Shown here piece by piece: positions 32,457-42,081 of a stretch of 47,728 bases of DNA. The DNA is taken from contig PWJQ01000034.1 in the NCBI GenBank assembly GCA_003560875.1, forward strand, positions 1 through 47,728, given 5' to 3'. How positions within the stretch are numbered: the stretch's first letter is position 1; each line of letters opens with the position of its first letter. Position numbers and translations under genes: made by a program. This DNA comes from Methanomassiliicoccaceae archaeon (GTDB lineage: Archaea > Thermoplasmatota > Thermoplasmata > Methanomassiliicoccales > Methanomethylophilaceae). A model generated the notes under the pieces. It did no database searches. It had not been told where the DNA came from and saw only the letters and a list, made by a program, of their open reading frames with translations.

Positions 32457-34658
32457 ATGACCAAGGTCTTCATAGGAGTCGCATGGCCCTACGCCAACGG
32501 TGTAATCCACCTCGGCCATCTGGCCGGTTCATTGCTGCCACCCGACATATTCAGACGGTACAACCTGTTGAGGGGCAATGAGGTTATGATGGTCTCCGGC
32601 TCCGACCAGCATGGTACACCCATAACACTCAGTGCCGAGAAGCAAGAGGTCAGCCCCGAGGAGGTGGCGGAACGTTTCCATGCCATCAACAAGAAGGCCA
32701 TCGAGGACATGGGCATAGATTTCTCATTGTTCACGAAGACCCATAACCCTCATCACGTGGAGGTCGTTCATGACATATTCAACGTTCTGAGGTCGAAAGG
32801 ACTACTGTACACCAAACAGACCATGCAGTATTTCTGTGGACACTGTGACCGTTTCCTTCCCGACCGTTACGTCGAGGGTAAATGCCCCAAGTGCGGCTGT
32901 CCGAACGCCCGTGCCGACCAATGCGACGAGTGCGGGACGACATTCGAGGTCGGGGACCTCGAGGACGGAGCATGCATACACTGCCAAGGATGCCCAGATA
33001 TCAGGGAGACGGAGCATTTCTTCCTCAAGTTGAGCGAATTCCAGGACCGTCTGCTCCGTTATCTGGAGCACAAGGATGGTTGGAGACCGAGCGTGAAGAC
33101 CTTCACCAGGAACTGGCTGGAGGGCGGACTTAAGGACCGCCCCATCACCCGGGACATGGACTGGGGCATCCCTGTGCCGATGCCGGGTTGGGATGGGAAG
33201 GTGATTTATGTGTGGTTCGAGGCCGTCATCGGTTATCTGGCCGCATCCAAGGAGTTCTCCAAACAGATCGGTAGGCCGCAACTGTGGGAGGAGTTCTGGA
33301 AGGATGATGATTCCCGCCATTACTATTTCCTGGGCAAGGACAACATACCCTTCCACTCCATAATATGGCCCGCCATCCTCATGGGTTATGGCGGATTGCA
33401 CCTCCCTGATGAGATACCGGCCAACGAGTATCTGACCACGAAGGGCGGCAAACTGTCAAAGAGCAGAGGCACCTCGATAGACCTGCAGTCAGTGCTGCAG
33501 GAGTACCATCCCGACCTGATACGTTACTATCTTTCGATAAACATGCCCGATCACCGTGACTCCGAGTTCTCATGGTCGGATTTCATGACCAAGGCGAACA
33601 ACGAACTGGTCGCTGAACTCGGTAACTACTACCACCGGGTACTCAGCTTCACCCGCAAGAACTATGGTTCAATCCCTCCGGCTTCCGATGAGGTTCTGGC
33701 AACAGTCAGGGAGGAGATCGGGCGCTTCTCCGAAGAGACCGCATGCCTGCTGGACGATTGCGATTTCAAGAAGGCCTTGAAATCGGTGATGGAGCTGGCC
33801 CGTTTCGGTAACCGTTACTTCGATTCGGTGAAGCCCTGGGCTTTGATTAAGGAAGACCGCGAGGCCTGCGGTGCCGTCCTGCACGCGAACCTGGAGATAG
33901 TCAGGGCGCTGGCGATAATAAGTCATCCTTTCCTGCCCTTCTCCTCACAGACGATTTGGGAGGACCTGGGCTTCTCAGGGGATGTCCTTGAGGCCGGATG
34001 GGACGCTTGCAAGAGACCCTTGCCAAACGGCCAGGCCCTTCGACCTCCGACCCCCGTTTTCCGCAAGGTGGAAATCGCGGAGGATGACAGTGCAGAGATT
34101 GGCTTCTCTGACTTCAGGAGGCTCGAGTTGAAGGTGGGCGAGATCCTGAGTGTCTGCGACCATCCAGATGCCGATAAGCTATACGTTATGACTCTCGACA
34201 CCGGTGAGGAAAGGCAGGTCGTCGCCGGCCTGAAGTCTCACTACACTCCCGATCAGCTACAGGGTAAGAAGGTCGTGGTGGTATGCAACCTCAAACCCGC
34301 CAAGCTACGCGGCGTGGAGTCCAAGGGCATGGTCCTGGCCGCTGACGATGAGAAACTAGGAGGAGGAAGCGTCAGGTTGTTGATCCCGTCCGGAGACCTC
34401 GCCAACGGTACACGGGTGGACTGCGGCATGGAGGTCAATGGAGGAAAGCTCGATTATAAGGACTTCCAGAAGACGGATATGAAAGTATACAACGTCAGCC
34501 TAGGACAGGAGGAGGTCGCCGGTGTCGCGGTCGATCCGCAATCAGCTGAGACCGCCGTCGTGTTGGTCCGGGACGAGGGTCGTGCGGTGCTTCTGCACAG
34601 CGGCGACGTCGCCATCACGGTGGACGGACCCTTGCGCGATGGAGCCATGGTGCGATGA
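32457..34658 (+). CDS. metG: Methionyl-tRNA synthetase with C-terminal tRNA-binding domain
   Basis: Charges tRNA-Met. 733 residues. Class I signatures HLGH (18-21) and KLSKS (332-336). The connective peptide carries two zinc knuckles with CxxC pairs (CGHC, CPKC, CDEC, CIHC). The anticodon-binding helical bundle follows, then an EMAPII/Trbp111-type tRNA-binding domain at about 548-660 (VVVVCNLKPAKLRGVESKGM). A further ~70 residues (about 664-733) begin DYKDFQKTDMKVYNV and look like the start of a second, degenerate tRNA-binding unit. Leaderless start: CTTAAATC at 32422-32429 is about 30 nt upstream of ATG 32457. The stop overlaps the next ATG by 4 nt. Confidence 0.97.
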   Translation: MTKVFIGVAWPYANGVIHLGHLAGSLLPPDIFRRYNLLRGNEVMMVSGSDQHGTPITLSAEKQEVSPEEVAERFHAINKKAIEDMGIDFSLFTKTHNPHHVEVVHDIFNVLRSKGLLYTKQTMQYFCGHCDRFLPDRYVEGKCPKCGCPNARADQCDECGTTFEVGDLEDGACIHCQGCPDIRETEHFFLKLSEFQDRLLRYLEHKDGWRPSVKTFTRNWLEGGLKDRPITRDMDWGIPVPMPGWDGKVIYVWFEAVIGYLAASKEFSKQIGRPQLWEEFWKDDDSRHYYFLGKDNIPFHSIIWPAILMGYGGLHLPDEIPANEYLTTKGGKLSKSRGTSIDLQSVLQEYHPDLIRYYLSINMPDHRDSEFSWSDFMTKANNELVAELGNYYHRVLSFTRKNYGSIPPASDEVLATVREEIGRFSEETACLLDDCDFKKALKSVMELARFGNRYFDSVKPWALIKEDREACGAVLHANLEIVRALAIISHPFLPFSSQTIWEDLGFSGDVLEAGWDACKRPLPNGQALRPPTPVFRKVEIAEDDSAEIGFSDFRRLELKVGEILSVCDHPDADKLYVMTLDTGEERQVVAGLKSHYTPDQLQGKKVVVVCNLKPAKLRGVESKGMVLAADDEKLGGGSVRLLIPSGDLANGTRVDCGMEVNGGKLDYKDFQKTDMKVYNVSLGQEEVAGVAVDPQSAETAVVLVRDEGRAVLLHSGDVAITVDGPLRDGAMVR

Positions 34659-35311
34659 AGGCCGATCTCCATGTCCACACCGACCATTCTTCGGATGGGG
34701 TTTCCAGTGTCAAAGAGATGCTGGATACGGCACGGTCCCTGGGCATGGGGTGCATAGCCATAGCCGACCACAACACCATGGCCGGTCACATCGAGGCAAC
34801 GGAGCTATCTCACGGTCTGATACTCGTTCCGGCGATGGAGATATCATCGGCCGACGGTCATGTTCTGGCATATGGTTTGGAGAAAGAGGTCCGCGAGGGC
34901 ATGTCTGTCAAGGACACGGTGGCGGCCATACATGCGGTCGGCGGGATAGCCGTCGCCGCCCATCCATACCGCACCTGGTCCGGTCTAGGCGAGTCCAATG
35001 TCATCGAGGAGTTCGATGCCATCGAGGTCCTCAACGGACGCTCGGCGGAGAAGGGGAACCGTTCCGCCCTGGCATTGGCGAGAAGGATGGGTAAACCGGG
35101 CACCGGCGGAAGCGATGCCCACAATGCCGAACAGATGGGGGATGCTTACTGCATACTGCCTCCGAGTTGCCTTGATGTTGAGGACGTCATAAACGCCATC
35201 AAACAAGGGAAGGTATCCACCGCCGGCAGTTCGCGGACGGCAATGGGGACGTTGGGATATGTCTACAAGGCCGTGAGCGAATGGATCGGCCGTGGGTTCA
35301 AACGCATGTGA
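34655..35311 (+). CDS. PHP-domain metal-dependent phosphoesterase (short)
   Basis: 218 residues. Metal-binding motifs KADLHVHTDHSSDG at the start, IADHNTM, AAHPYRTWS and GGSDAHNAEQMG match PHP phosphoesterases such as nucleotide/oligonucleotide or RNase AM-like enzymes. A short amphipathic C-terminus follows. ATGA overlap with metG indicates translational coupling, so a link to tRNA or nucleotide metabolism is possible but unproven. Its TGA abuts the opposite gene's TGA (TGATCA, 35309-35314). Confidence 0.87.
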   Translation: MKADLHVHTDHSSDGVSSVKEMLDTARSLGMGCIAIADHNTMAGHIEATELSHGLILVPAMEISSADGHVLAYGLEKEVREGMSVKDTVAAIHAVGGIAVAAHPYRTWSGLGESNVIEEFDAIEVLNGRSAEKGNRSALALARRMGKPGTGGSDAHNAEQMGDAYCILPPSCLDVEDVINAIKQGKVSTAGSSRTAMGTLGYVYKAVSEWIGRGFKRM

Positions 35312-37234
35312 TCACATCTGGAAGTCGTCATCCCGGAAACTTGTGGCGGGACAGGGTCCGTCGGTGCATCTATGGCAACCGTCGCAACCGCCGGTGAGCC
35401 ATACTCTTCCCTCACGCAGTTCCAGACTACCACGGGGACAACGTGCGATGCACAGGGAACATCCCACACATTCCTCGGAACGCAGGACAAGCTCCTGCAT
35501 CCTCATCGCCTTCTTCCTGACGATCTCCTCGCTAGTTCCCTTGGAGGTTACGACTCCTTCATCATAGACGGTCACGTCGTCGACGGTTATCCATCCGTCC
35601 TCCTCGTTGAACTCGACCTCCCCCATTATGGATGCCAGGTTGGCCAGCCTCCGGATGTCGATACTGCGGGAGAAGGCACCTTCGATGCTGTATCCCAGTA
35701 CACAGGGGCTGACCCCTTCCTGCAACCTCATCTCCAGACGACCCTCGCCCTCCATTTGTGCCCCCTTCCTCAGGGATCGGAGATCCTTACCGGTGAAGGC
35801 CTCCAGCTCCTCACGGATGGATTGCGGGACCTTCTTCCAACGCCAGAGTGCATACTCCTCCCACTCCTCGGGAAGACCGCGGGAGACCATGTGCTGCCGA
35901 AGGCAATCACTCCACTGGCCGTAACGGGAACTCTCACCCTTGACGATCTCCAATTCCGCCATATCCGACGCGGGGCAGAGGAAACAGCCGATGCGGTCCA
36001 GGCCACGGCGGTACCAAGGGTTGAAATCCTCTCCCTTGGAGAGTATGTACATCCAGATATGGAGGGCGTTCCATTCCTGTATGGGCGAAGCACCCACCTG
36101 TCCTGGCGTCCAGGGGTTCCTCCACACCCGGGACTTGGACCGGCGGGCCTCTGATTCGTATCTCCTCTGTCCGATGAATGAAAGAACACCATCGGGGAAG
36201 TTGCGCATTATCGCACCCACGGTAGGGCCTAGCTTGTTGGTCTTACAGCACCAGCGATAGTCCTTGGCCGGAGGTCCGAAATGTGGTAGGTTCCCGAAGA
36301 ACGCATCCACGGGAGCGGACTCAATTATCAGCTCCAATCCATGTTTCTCTGCAACCTCTTTGACATGTTCGACCGTCTCATCGAATTCCAGGCCGGTGTC
36401 CACGAACAATATGGGAAGCCTCTCCCCGGCATCCATGGTCAGCAGAAGTGTGGCGAGGCTGTCCTTGCCTCCTGAGAATGATACGATGGCCGGAAGGTCA
36501 TTGGCTGCCATGGTGTTCTTTATGAAATCCACGGCCTCAGCGACCCATTTAGTGAGAACCTCGGAGTTGGCCTCCAGTACCTCGTCCCAAGATGGGTTCC
36601 GTGTGATTTCCGGAAGCTCGACGTCCTTGGTCCATTTGCTCTTAACGGCCATGCCTTTTCCGGCGGCCACCATCTCCTCGGAGTCCATGCGCGCCAGTCC
36701 GGTGGCTATGGCGTCGCCGTCCGCCACCACTATAACCTCATCCCCCTTCCTGACCGAATCAGATGCGCCGATAACGCCCGGGGCCATCAGGTTCTTACCC
36801 TCGCGTATGAATGGTAGGGCACCCAGGTCGGAGACCACTCTGCCTTTGGTCATTACGGGTGCGATCCTTTTGGCACCCTGCATACGGTTGATGAACACAT
36901 AACCGCGACCGAGGTCATAGCGCAATGCCCCCACGACCATCCCGTCCACAATGACCTCGTCCATCCTGTCGAGGGCTGGGACTTTGTTTAGGAGTACGAC
37001 CCGGCCATCGGGTATCAAGGCCAGACCGGAACCCTCTCCGAACTGCTGGTCGACGACCTCCCTGACCTGCAGGATGTCACGTTCGAAGGCCGGTCGCACA
37101 TCGGCGGGTGGCGTAACCTCAACCTCACGGGTATCCGTCCCACAAACGGGGCAGCCCCTCCTCTCCAGCAGGGGTAGGTTGCAATCGTCACACCAACGCA
37201 GGTGGTTCTTTCCCAGTCTGACGGCGGCCATCAT
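35312..37234 (-). CDS. PAPS-reductase-domain protein with zinc ribbon, PUA-like and ferredoxin domains
   Basis: 640-residue multidomain protein. N-terminal zinc ribbon (WCDDCN, CPVCG), a PUA-like region about 60-190 (GVIGASDSVRKGDEVIVVADG), a PAPS-reductase/ATP-pyrophosphatase domain with IVSFSGGKDSLATLLL near 250 and a zinc/cluster-like CCKTNKLGP, CFLCPASDM. The C-terminus is a ferredoxin segment with CVGCSLCIARCPRGS and CDGCHRC...CPATS. Similar fusions occur in methanogens (MJ0066-type). PAPS reductase folds also serve in sulfur transfer to RNA; the PUA-like part hints at an RNA substrate. Start ATG 37234 or 37231, leaderless behind TTAAATAA (37253-37261). Confidence 0.85.
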   Translation of the reverse strand: MMAAVRLGKNHLRWCDDCNLPLLERRGCPVCGTDTREVEVTPPADVRPAFERDILQVREVVDQQFGEGSGLALIPDGRVVLLNKVPALDRMDEVIVDGMVVGALRYDLGRGYVFINRMQGAKRIAPVMTKGRVVSDLGALPFIREGKNLMAPGVIGASDSVRKGDEVIVVADGDAIATGLARMDSEEMVAAGKGMAVKSKWTKDVELPEITRNPSWDEVLEANSEVLTKWVAEAVDFIKNTMAANDLPAIVSFSGGKDSLATLLLTMDAGERLPILFVDTGLEFDETVEHVKEVAEKHGLELIIESAPVDAFFGNLPHFGPPAKDYRWCCKTNKLGPTVGAIMRNFPDGVLSFIGQRRYESEARRSKSRVWRNPWTPGQVGASPIQEWNALHIWMYILSKGEDFNPWYRRGLDRIGCFLCPASDMAELEIVKGESSRYGQWSDCLRQHMVSRGLPEEWEEYALWRWKKVPQSIREELEAFTGKDLRSLRKGAQMEGEGRLEMRLQEGVSPCVLGYSIEGAFSRSIDIRRLANLASIMGEVEFNEEDGWITVDDVTVYDEGVVTSKGTSEEIVRKKAMRMQELVLRSEECVGCSLCIARCPRGSLELREGRVWLTGGCDGCHRCTDGPCPATSFRDDDFQM

Positions 37235-37496
37235 GTCTTGGACAGATAACGCTTATTTAAGCTTGACGTAGGTGTGATTATACCTGGTCATGAACAGGAT
37301 TGCCATGAAGGACGTCCTAGGAGTGATTGGCCAAAACGTTGGTGATGCCTTGGTCGGAAAGAGTTTGTCGCCTCCATCTGACTGGATCGCAATCGGAGAC
37401 TGTACATGCTCGTTGGTTCATGTTATTCAGTGGAGGACGGACTCTCGGAATGGTCCATTTTCAGTGATTCATGAACTCTTCCGGTAGTCAAGACAT

Positions 37497-37504
37497 GTTT
37501 TAAG
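37497..37504 (+). promoter_or_regulatory. acr3 TATA box
   Basis: GTTTTAAG, which predicts transcription from about 37527, inside the inverted repeat next to it. Confidence 0.45.
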
Positions 37505-37512
37505 TAATAGCA

Positions 37513-37534
37513 AAATAATTCAAAATTATTTGAA
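37513..37534. promoter_or_regulatory. ArsR-like operator of acr3
   Basis: Two overlapping perfect inverted repeats: AAATAATT-CAA-AATTATTT (37513-37531) and TTCAAA-ATTA-TTTGAA (37519-37534). AT-rich TTCAAA/TTTGAA dyads are typical ArsR/SmtB sites. It covers the predicted transcription start, so a bound repressor would block acr3. No arsR gene is in the window. Confidence 0.55.
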
Positions 37535-37573
37535 ATACACTCTTTCGTGAATGAAATATCACCGAGGTGAGGA

Positions 37574-38641
37574 ATGGCTGAAAACGAATACAATCTAGGA
37601 TTTTTTCATAAGTACCTCACGGTATGGGTGCTGTTGGGTATTCTGATAGGTGTCGCGTTGGGAAGGCTCATCCCCGGAGTCGCTGACTACCTGGCTTCAA
37701 TACAGGTAGCCCAAGTGAACCTGCCCATTGCGGTACTGCTCTTCGCCATGATGTACCCCATCATGCTGCAGATAGACTTCAGAGAGGTGAAGAACGCAGT
37801 CAAGGCGCCCAAGCCCGTGCTTCTAACACTCTTCGTCAACTGGGGGATAAAGCCCTTCACGATGTTCGCTTTCGCCTGGCTGTTCTTCCAGGTGATATGG
37901 GCTCCTTACCTGGACCCCGGCCTGGCCAATGAGTACATGGCCGGGATGATACTGTTGGGTATCGCACCATGCACGGCCATGGTATTGGTGTTCAGCTATC
38001 TCGCCCGTGGCCTGATGGGTCTGACCCTGGTGCTGGTGGCTATAAACTCCCTGACGATGCTGATATTGTATGCTCCTCTCGGCAACTTCCTGCTCGATGT
38101 CGGCGGCATCTCCATACCCTTCGAGACCATCTTCTTCAGCGTCATGCTGTATGTCGGTGTCTCCCTGGTCGCCGGTTACATCACAAGGACGCAACTGATA
38201 AAGCGCCGTGGCATACAATGGTACGAGACCAGTTTCCTGAAGCCCATGGGCACCATATCAATGGCCGCCCTGATACTGACCTTGGTCTACATATTCATGT
38301 TGCAGGGGGACGTCATGATAGAGAACCCGCTCTCGGTGGTCATGATCGCCATTCCGTTGACGCTGCAGATCATCCTCATATTCGCTGTCGGTCTGGGGCT
38401 GTCGAAGGTTTTGAAACTATCATACGAGGAGGCCGCCCCGGTGTCTTTGATAGGTACCAGCAATCACTTCGAAGTGGCGATAGCCACCGCGGTGATGGTG
38501 TTCGGGATCGGTAGCGGCGCCGCCTTGGCGACCGTCGTCGGTGTCCTCATCGAGGTTCCGATAATGCTTCTGCTGGTGGCCATCCTGTTGCGATTTAGGA
38601 ACAGATTCCCGCACTATGTAGACTTCAAAGAAGCCGTTTAA
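37574..38641 (+). CDS. acr3: Arsenite efflux carrier, ACR3 family
   Basis: 355-residue membrane protein with ten hydrophobic segments. Characteristic stretches: VNLPIAVLLFAMMYPIMLQIDF, GIAPCTAMVLVFSYLA (the Cys of ACR3 helix 4 needed for arsenite) and LIGTSNHFEVAIATAV. It extrudes arsenite driven by the membrane potential or proton gradient. GAGGTGAGG lies 2-5 nt before ATG 37574, giving a leader of about 47 nt that includes the operator. Neither arsenate reductase nor arsR lies nearby, so the regulator acts from elsewhere or the gene has been moved alone. Confidence 0.92.
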   Translation: MAENEYNLGFFHKYLTVWVLLGILIGVALGRLIPGVADYLASIQVAQVNLPIAVLLFAMMYPIMLQIDFREVKNAVKAPKPVLLTLFVNWGIKPFTMFAFAWLFFQVIWAPYLDPGLANEYMAGMILLGIAPCTAMVLVFSYLARGLMGLTLVLVAINSLTMLILYAPLGNFLLDVGGISIPFETIFFSVMLYVGVSLVAGYITRTQLIKRRGIQWYETSFLKPMGTISMAALILTLVYIFMLQGDVMIENPLSVVMIAIPLTLQIILIFAVGLGLSKVLKLSYEEAAPVSLIGTSNHFEVAIATAVMVFGIGSGAALATVVGVLIEVPIMLLLVAILLRFRNRFPHYVDFKEAV

Positions 38642-38647
38642 GCACCA

Positions 38648-39469
38648 TCAAAGCATGGAGCCGTGCAGAAAGAGGTCCACCCTGGCCCGGTGGACCTCGC
38701 TTTCAATCTTCCTTTCCAACACCGGGTCGTGGAAGCTTCTGAAATCCAGATCGTCATATTCCACATCCATGAGGATCAGGTTCCGCGGGTCTGCCAGTCC
38801 GAACTGAAGATCCTCACCTTCCAGGGCTCGGGTGACATCCCCGATATCCGCCTTCCCGTTGCCCACGCCCTCGATGGCAGCCACAATGCGCCTTATCATG
38901 TTCCACAGGAATCGGTGGGCATGGAAATCCAATGTGACGACCTCTCCAGCATCGATTTCAATGGAACGAAGTTCGACAACCGTCCCCCGCCCTTCGTCAC
39001 GACAGAAACGACGGAAATCCTGCACTCCTTGGAACAATGCGGCACACTCCCGCATCTTCTCCACGTCGAGATCCTTCCTAGGAAGGATGTACCGGTAGTA
39101 TCGGCGATCGGCACGACGGATGTTGCGGCCCGCATCGATCTCGGCCACCGAGAGGAAATGGACGTTCTCGCATACCGCGTTCAGCGCCCGGAGCAGAGAA
39201 ACGTCGTCCATAATAGTGTTGAATGCCACCACATTGCCGAGGGAACTCACACCAGAATCGGTGCGACTGGCGGCCTTGAGTCCATGGTCGGAACCCCTCC
39301 CGGCGGGGGAGATGTTGTCCAATGCCCTTATGATGTCCCCTTCGACAGTCCTCAAACCCGGTTGTCTCTGAGACCCATAATACTCCTCACCGCGGTATGC
39401 GACCTTGACGGCCACTCTTCTACACGGTGGCGTACTGGCCCTTTCGATGTTATGATGGTGTGAATCCAC
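38648..39469 (-). CDS. truA: tRNA pseudouridine synthase A
   Basis: Converts uridines 38-40 in the anticodon arm of tRNAs to pseudouridine. Core motifs: KVAYRGEEYYGSQRQPG, the catalytic Asp in AASRTDSGVSSLG, and HRFLWNMIRRIV. The family core starts at GTG 39415 (MAVKVAYRG, 255 aa). The TATA box 39491-39498 predicts transcription from about 39469, exactly at an in-frame GTG, so I take the leaderless 273-residue form; GTG 39415 is the alternative. It shares its TATA with the aminotransferase on the other strand, and converges on acr3 with 6 bp between stops. Confidence 0.9.
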   Translation of the reverse strand: MDSHHHNIERASTPPCRRVAVKVAYRGEEYYGSQRQPGLRTVEGDIIRALDNISPAGRGSDHGLKAASRTDSGVSSLGNVVAFNTIMDDVSLLRALNAVCENVHFLSVAEIDAGRNIRRADRRYYRYILPRKDLDVEKMRECAALFQGVQDFRRFCRDEGRGTVVELRSIEIDAGEVVTLDFHAHRFLWNMIRRIVAAIEGVGNGKADIGDVTRALEGEDLQFGLADPRNLILMDVEYDDLDFRSFHDPVLERKIESEVHRARVDLFLHGSML

Positions 39470-39490
39470 AATCCTGCAGAACAAAGGACT

Positions 39491-39498
39491 TTTAAATA
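39491..39498. promoter_or_regulatory. Bidirectional TATA element, truA / aminotransferase
   Basis: The palindromic-looking TTTAAATA lies about 24 nt from the leaderless truA start and about 48 nt from the aminotransferase ATG at 39539. One element may serve both directions. Confidence 0.45.
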
Positions 39499-39538
39499 AT
39501 GTCCTGAATTATGTAGGCATTCTGAAGGAATGGGTTTT

Positions 39539-40738
39539 ATGCAGGCATCCAGGCGCTCAATGAAGATGTATTACGCCATCAGACAGGTGACAATACCAGC
39601 TGACGAGATGGAAAGCAAGGGCGCCGAGGTCATTAGGATGAACATCGGTGATCCCAACAAATGGGACTTCGAGACGCCGGAGTATTTCAAGGCCGCTCTG
39701 CGAGAAGCAGTGGACATGGTCGACAACGGTTACGGCGATTCCCAAGGAAGCCTGGAGTTGCGCAAGGCCATCGTCGATCGGGAGTTCGAGAAGCACGGAG
39801 TCCGTATCAGTTCTGAAAATGTCATAGTCACCAATGGTGTCAGTGAATCCGTCCAGGTCATCCTGGGAGCCATGCTTGAAGCCGGCGATGAGATCCTCGT
39901 CCCCGGTCCAGGATATCCTTCCTATACGCAATACATCGGGTTCTTCGACGGCGTCCCCGTTCCTTACGAGCAGGTCGAGGAGAACGATTGGCAACCTGAT
40001 ATAGACATGATGAGAGCCCGTATCAGTGATAAGACCAAGGGCATCGTCGTCATAAACCCCAATAACCCCACCGGTGCCGTCTATCCTGAGAAGACCATCA
40101 AAGAGATAGCCGACCTAGCTGCCGAGTATGACATACCCATACTCTCCGATGAGATATATGACAAGATAACCTTCGATACCCCGTTCCACTCATTCTCACG
40201 CACCTCTTCAGACGTTAAGAAGATAATAATGAACGGGTTCTCCAAGGTGAATCTGATGCCGGGATGGAGGGTCGGTTACAGTTATTTCATGGATGAATCG
40301 GGCGAATTGGATGATATCTTCGAAGGCGTCATGCGCCAACTACGGGCCCGTCTCTGTCCCAACGTGCCTTGTCAATGGGCGGCGAGGGCTTCCCTGCAGG
40401 GTCCGCAGGATTACATCAATGAGATGAACGACAAACTATCCAGCAGGGCCGATTATTCCTATAAGAGACTCAACGAGATACCGGGACTCTCAACCCGACG
40501 GGCCAAAGGCTCCATGTTCATGTTCCCCAAGGTGGAGGCTGACCTGTGGAAGACCGATATGGACTTCATACTCGATGTACTCTGGAACACCGGCGTCCTC
40601 TTCGTCCCTGGTACCGGTTTCTGCGAGGAGTTCGGACAGCGTCACTTCCGTACCATAATACTGCCGGACATCCCTACCCTGGAGAAGGCCTACGATAAGC
40701 TGGAGACCTTCATGGCCGGTAAGATGAAGAAGGCTTGA
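39539..40738 (+). CDS. PLP-dependent aminotransferase, class I/II (alanine/aspartate-type)
   Basis: 399 residues of the fold-type I aminotransferase family. VIRMNIGDPNKWDFETP near the start, NGVSESVQVILGAML, VINPNNPTGAVYPE, SDEIYDKITF, and the PLP lysine in NGFSKVNLMPGWRVGY. Archaeal relatives are annotated as alanine or aspartate/tyrosine aminotransferases; the substrate is not fixed by the sequence. The Leu-Met-Pro after the lysine-Val-Asn is slightly different from the common YLATGWR. ATG 39539 is taken because GAAGGA (39524-39529) abuts the alternative ATG 39530. Shares a TATA element with truA. Confidence 0.92.
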   Translation: MQASRRSMKMYYAIRQVTIPADEMESKGAEVIRMNIGDPNKWDFETPEYFKAALREAVDMVDNGYGDSQGSLELRKAIVDREFEKHGVRISSENVIVTNGVSESVQVILGAMLEAGDEILVPGPGYPSYTQYIGFFDGVPVPYEQVEENDWQPDIDMMRARISDKTKGIVVINPNNPTGAVYPEKTIKEIADLAAEYDIPILSDEIYDKITFDTPFHSFSRTSSDVKKIIMNGFSKVNLMPGWRVGYSYFMDESGELDDIFEGVMRQLRARLCPNVPCQWAARASLQGPQDYINEMNDKLSSRADYSYKRLNEIPGLSTRRAKGSMFMFPKVEADLWKTDMDFILDVLWNTGVLFVPGTGFCEEFGQRHFRTIILPDIPTLEKAYDKLETFMAGKMKKA

Positions 40739-40751
40739 AAGGGTTTGTCGC

Positions 40752-41162
40752 CTACTCGAGGCGCTTCAGCATCTTTATGGCCGAGTCGACGGCGTCGCGT
40801 CCCTTCTCGATACGCTTCTCAGCCTGCAGACGGGTCATGCCCGGGCCGGTTATGCCCAAAGACACGGGTTTATCGTACTCCAAAGCCAAGTCGGCGATCT
40901 TCCTCGATGCGTGACCGGCTACGATGTCGTCATGCTTGGTCTCGCCCTCGAGGACCGTTCCCAATGTGACCACGGCGTCGATATTTTCCATCTTCAGAAG
41001 CTTCTTGATCGCCAGTGGCATATCGAAGACGCCCGGGACGAAGATGGTCTCCACTATCTCCGCATCCAGGAATTCCGCTTGTGACTTCGCTCTCTCCATC
41101 ATCATAGATGTGATGTCGAAGTTGAACTCCGCCACCACCATTCCCAACTTGTAACTTTTCAT
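40752..41162 (-). CDS. ribH: 6,7-dimethyl-8-ribityllumazine synthase
   Basis: Condenses the pyrimidine intermediate with dihydroxybutanone phosphate to lumazine, the riboflavin precursor. 136 residues. [46 protein letters not shown] (catalytic His in the KHD segment) and [16 protein letters not shown] match archaeal RibH. Last gene of the operon ribB-ribL-ribC-ribH; 12 nt separate it from ribC. Stop is TAG. Confidence 0.96.
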   Translation of the reverse strand: MKSYKLGMVVAEFNFDITSMMMERAKSQAEFLDAEIVETIFVPGVFDMPLAIKKLLKMENIDAVVTLGTVLEGETKHDDIVAGHASRKIADLALEYDKPVSLGITGPGMTRLQAEKRIEKGRDAVDSAIKMLKRLE

Positions 41163-41174
41163 AACATATCCTCC

Positions 41175-42069
<895 letters not shown>

Positions 42070-42081
42070 AAACAAATCCCC

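Larger units (their letters stand above)
37235..37573. other. Intergenic region between PAPS-reductase-domain gene and acr3
   Basis: About 340 bp. It holds the leftward promoter (37253-37261), the acr3 promoter and operator near its right end, and in between a 65-codon open frame (37290-37487) with no recognisable similarity, which I do not call as a gene. Confidence 0.5.

Noticed and set aside
32802-33401. 199-residue open frame antisense to metG
   Set aside because: Shadow frame inside a well-supported gene.
37290-37487. 65-codon open frame before acr3
   Set aside because: No similarity, no ribosome site, and it lies in a regulatory region.
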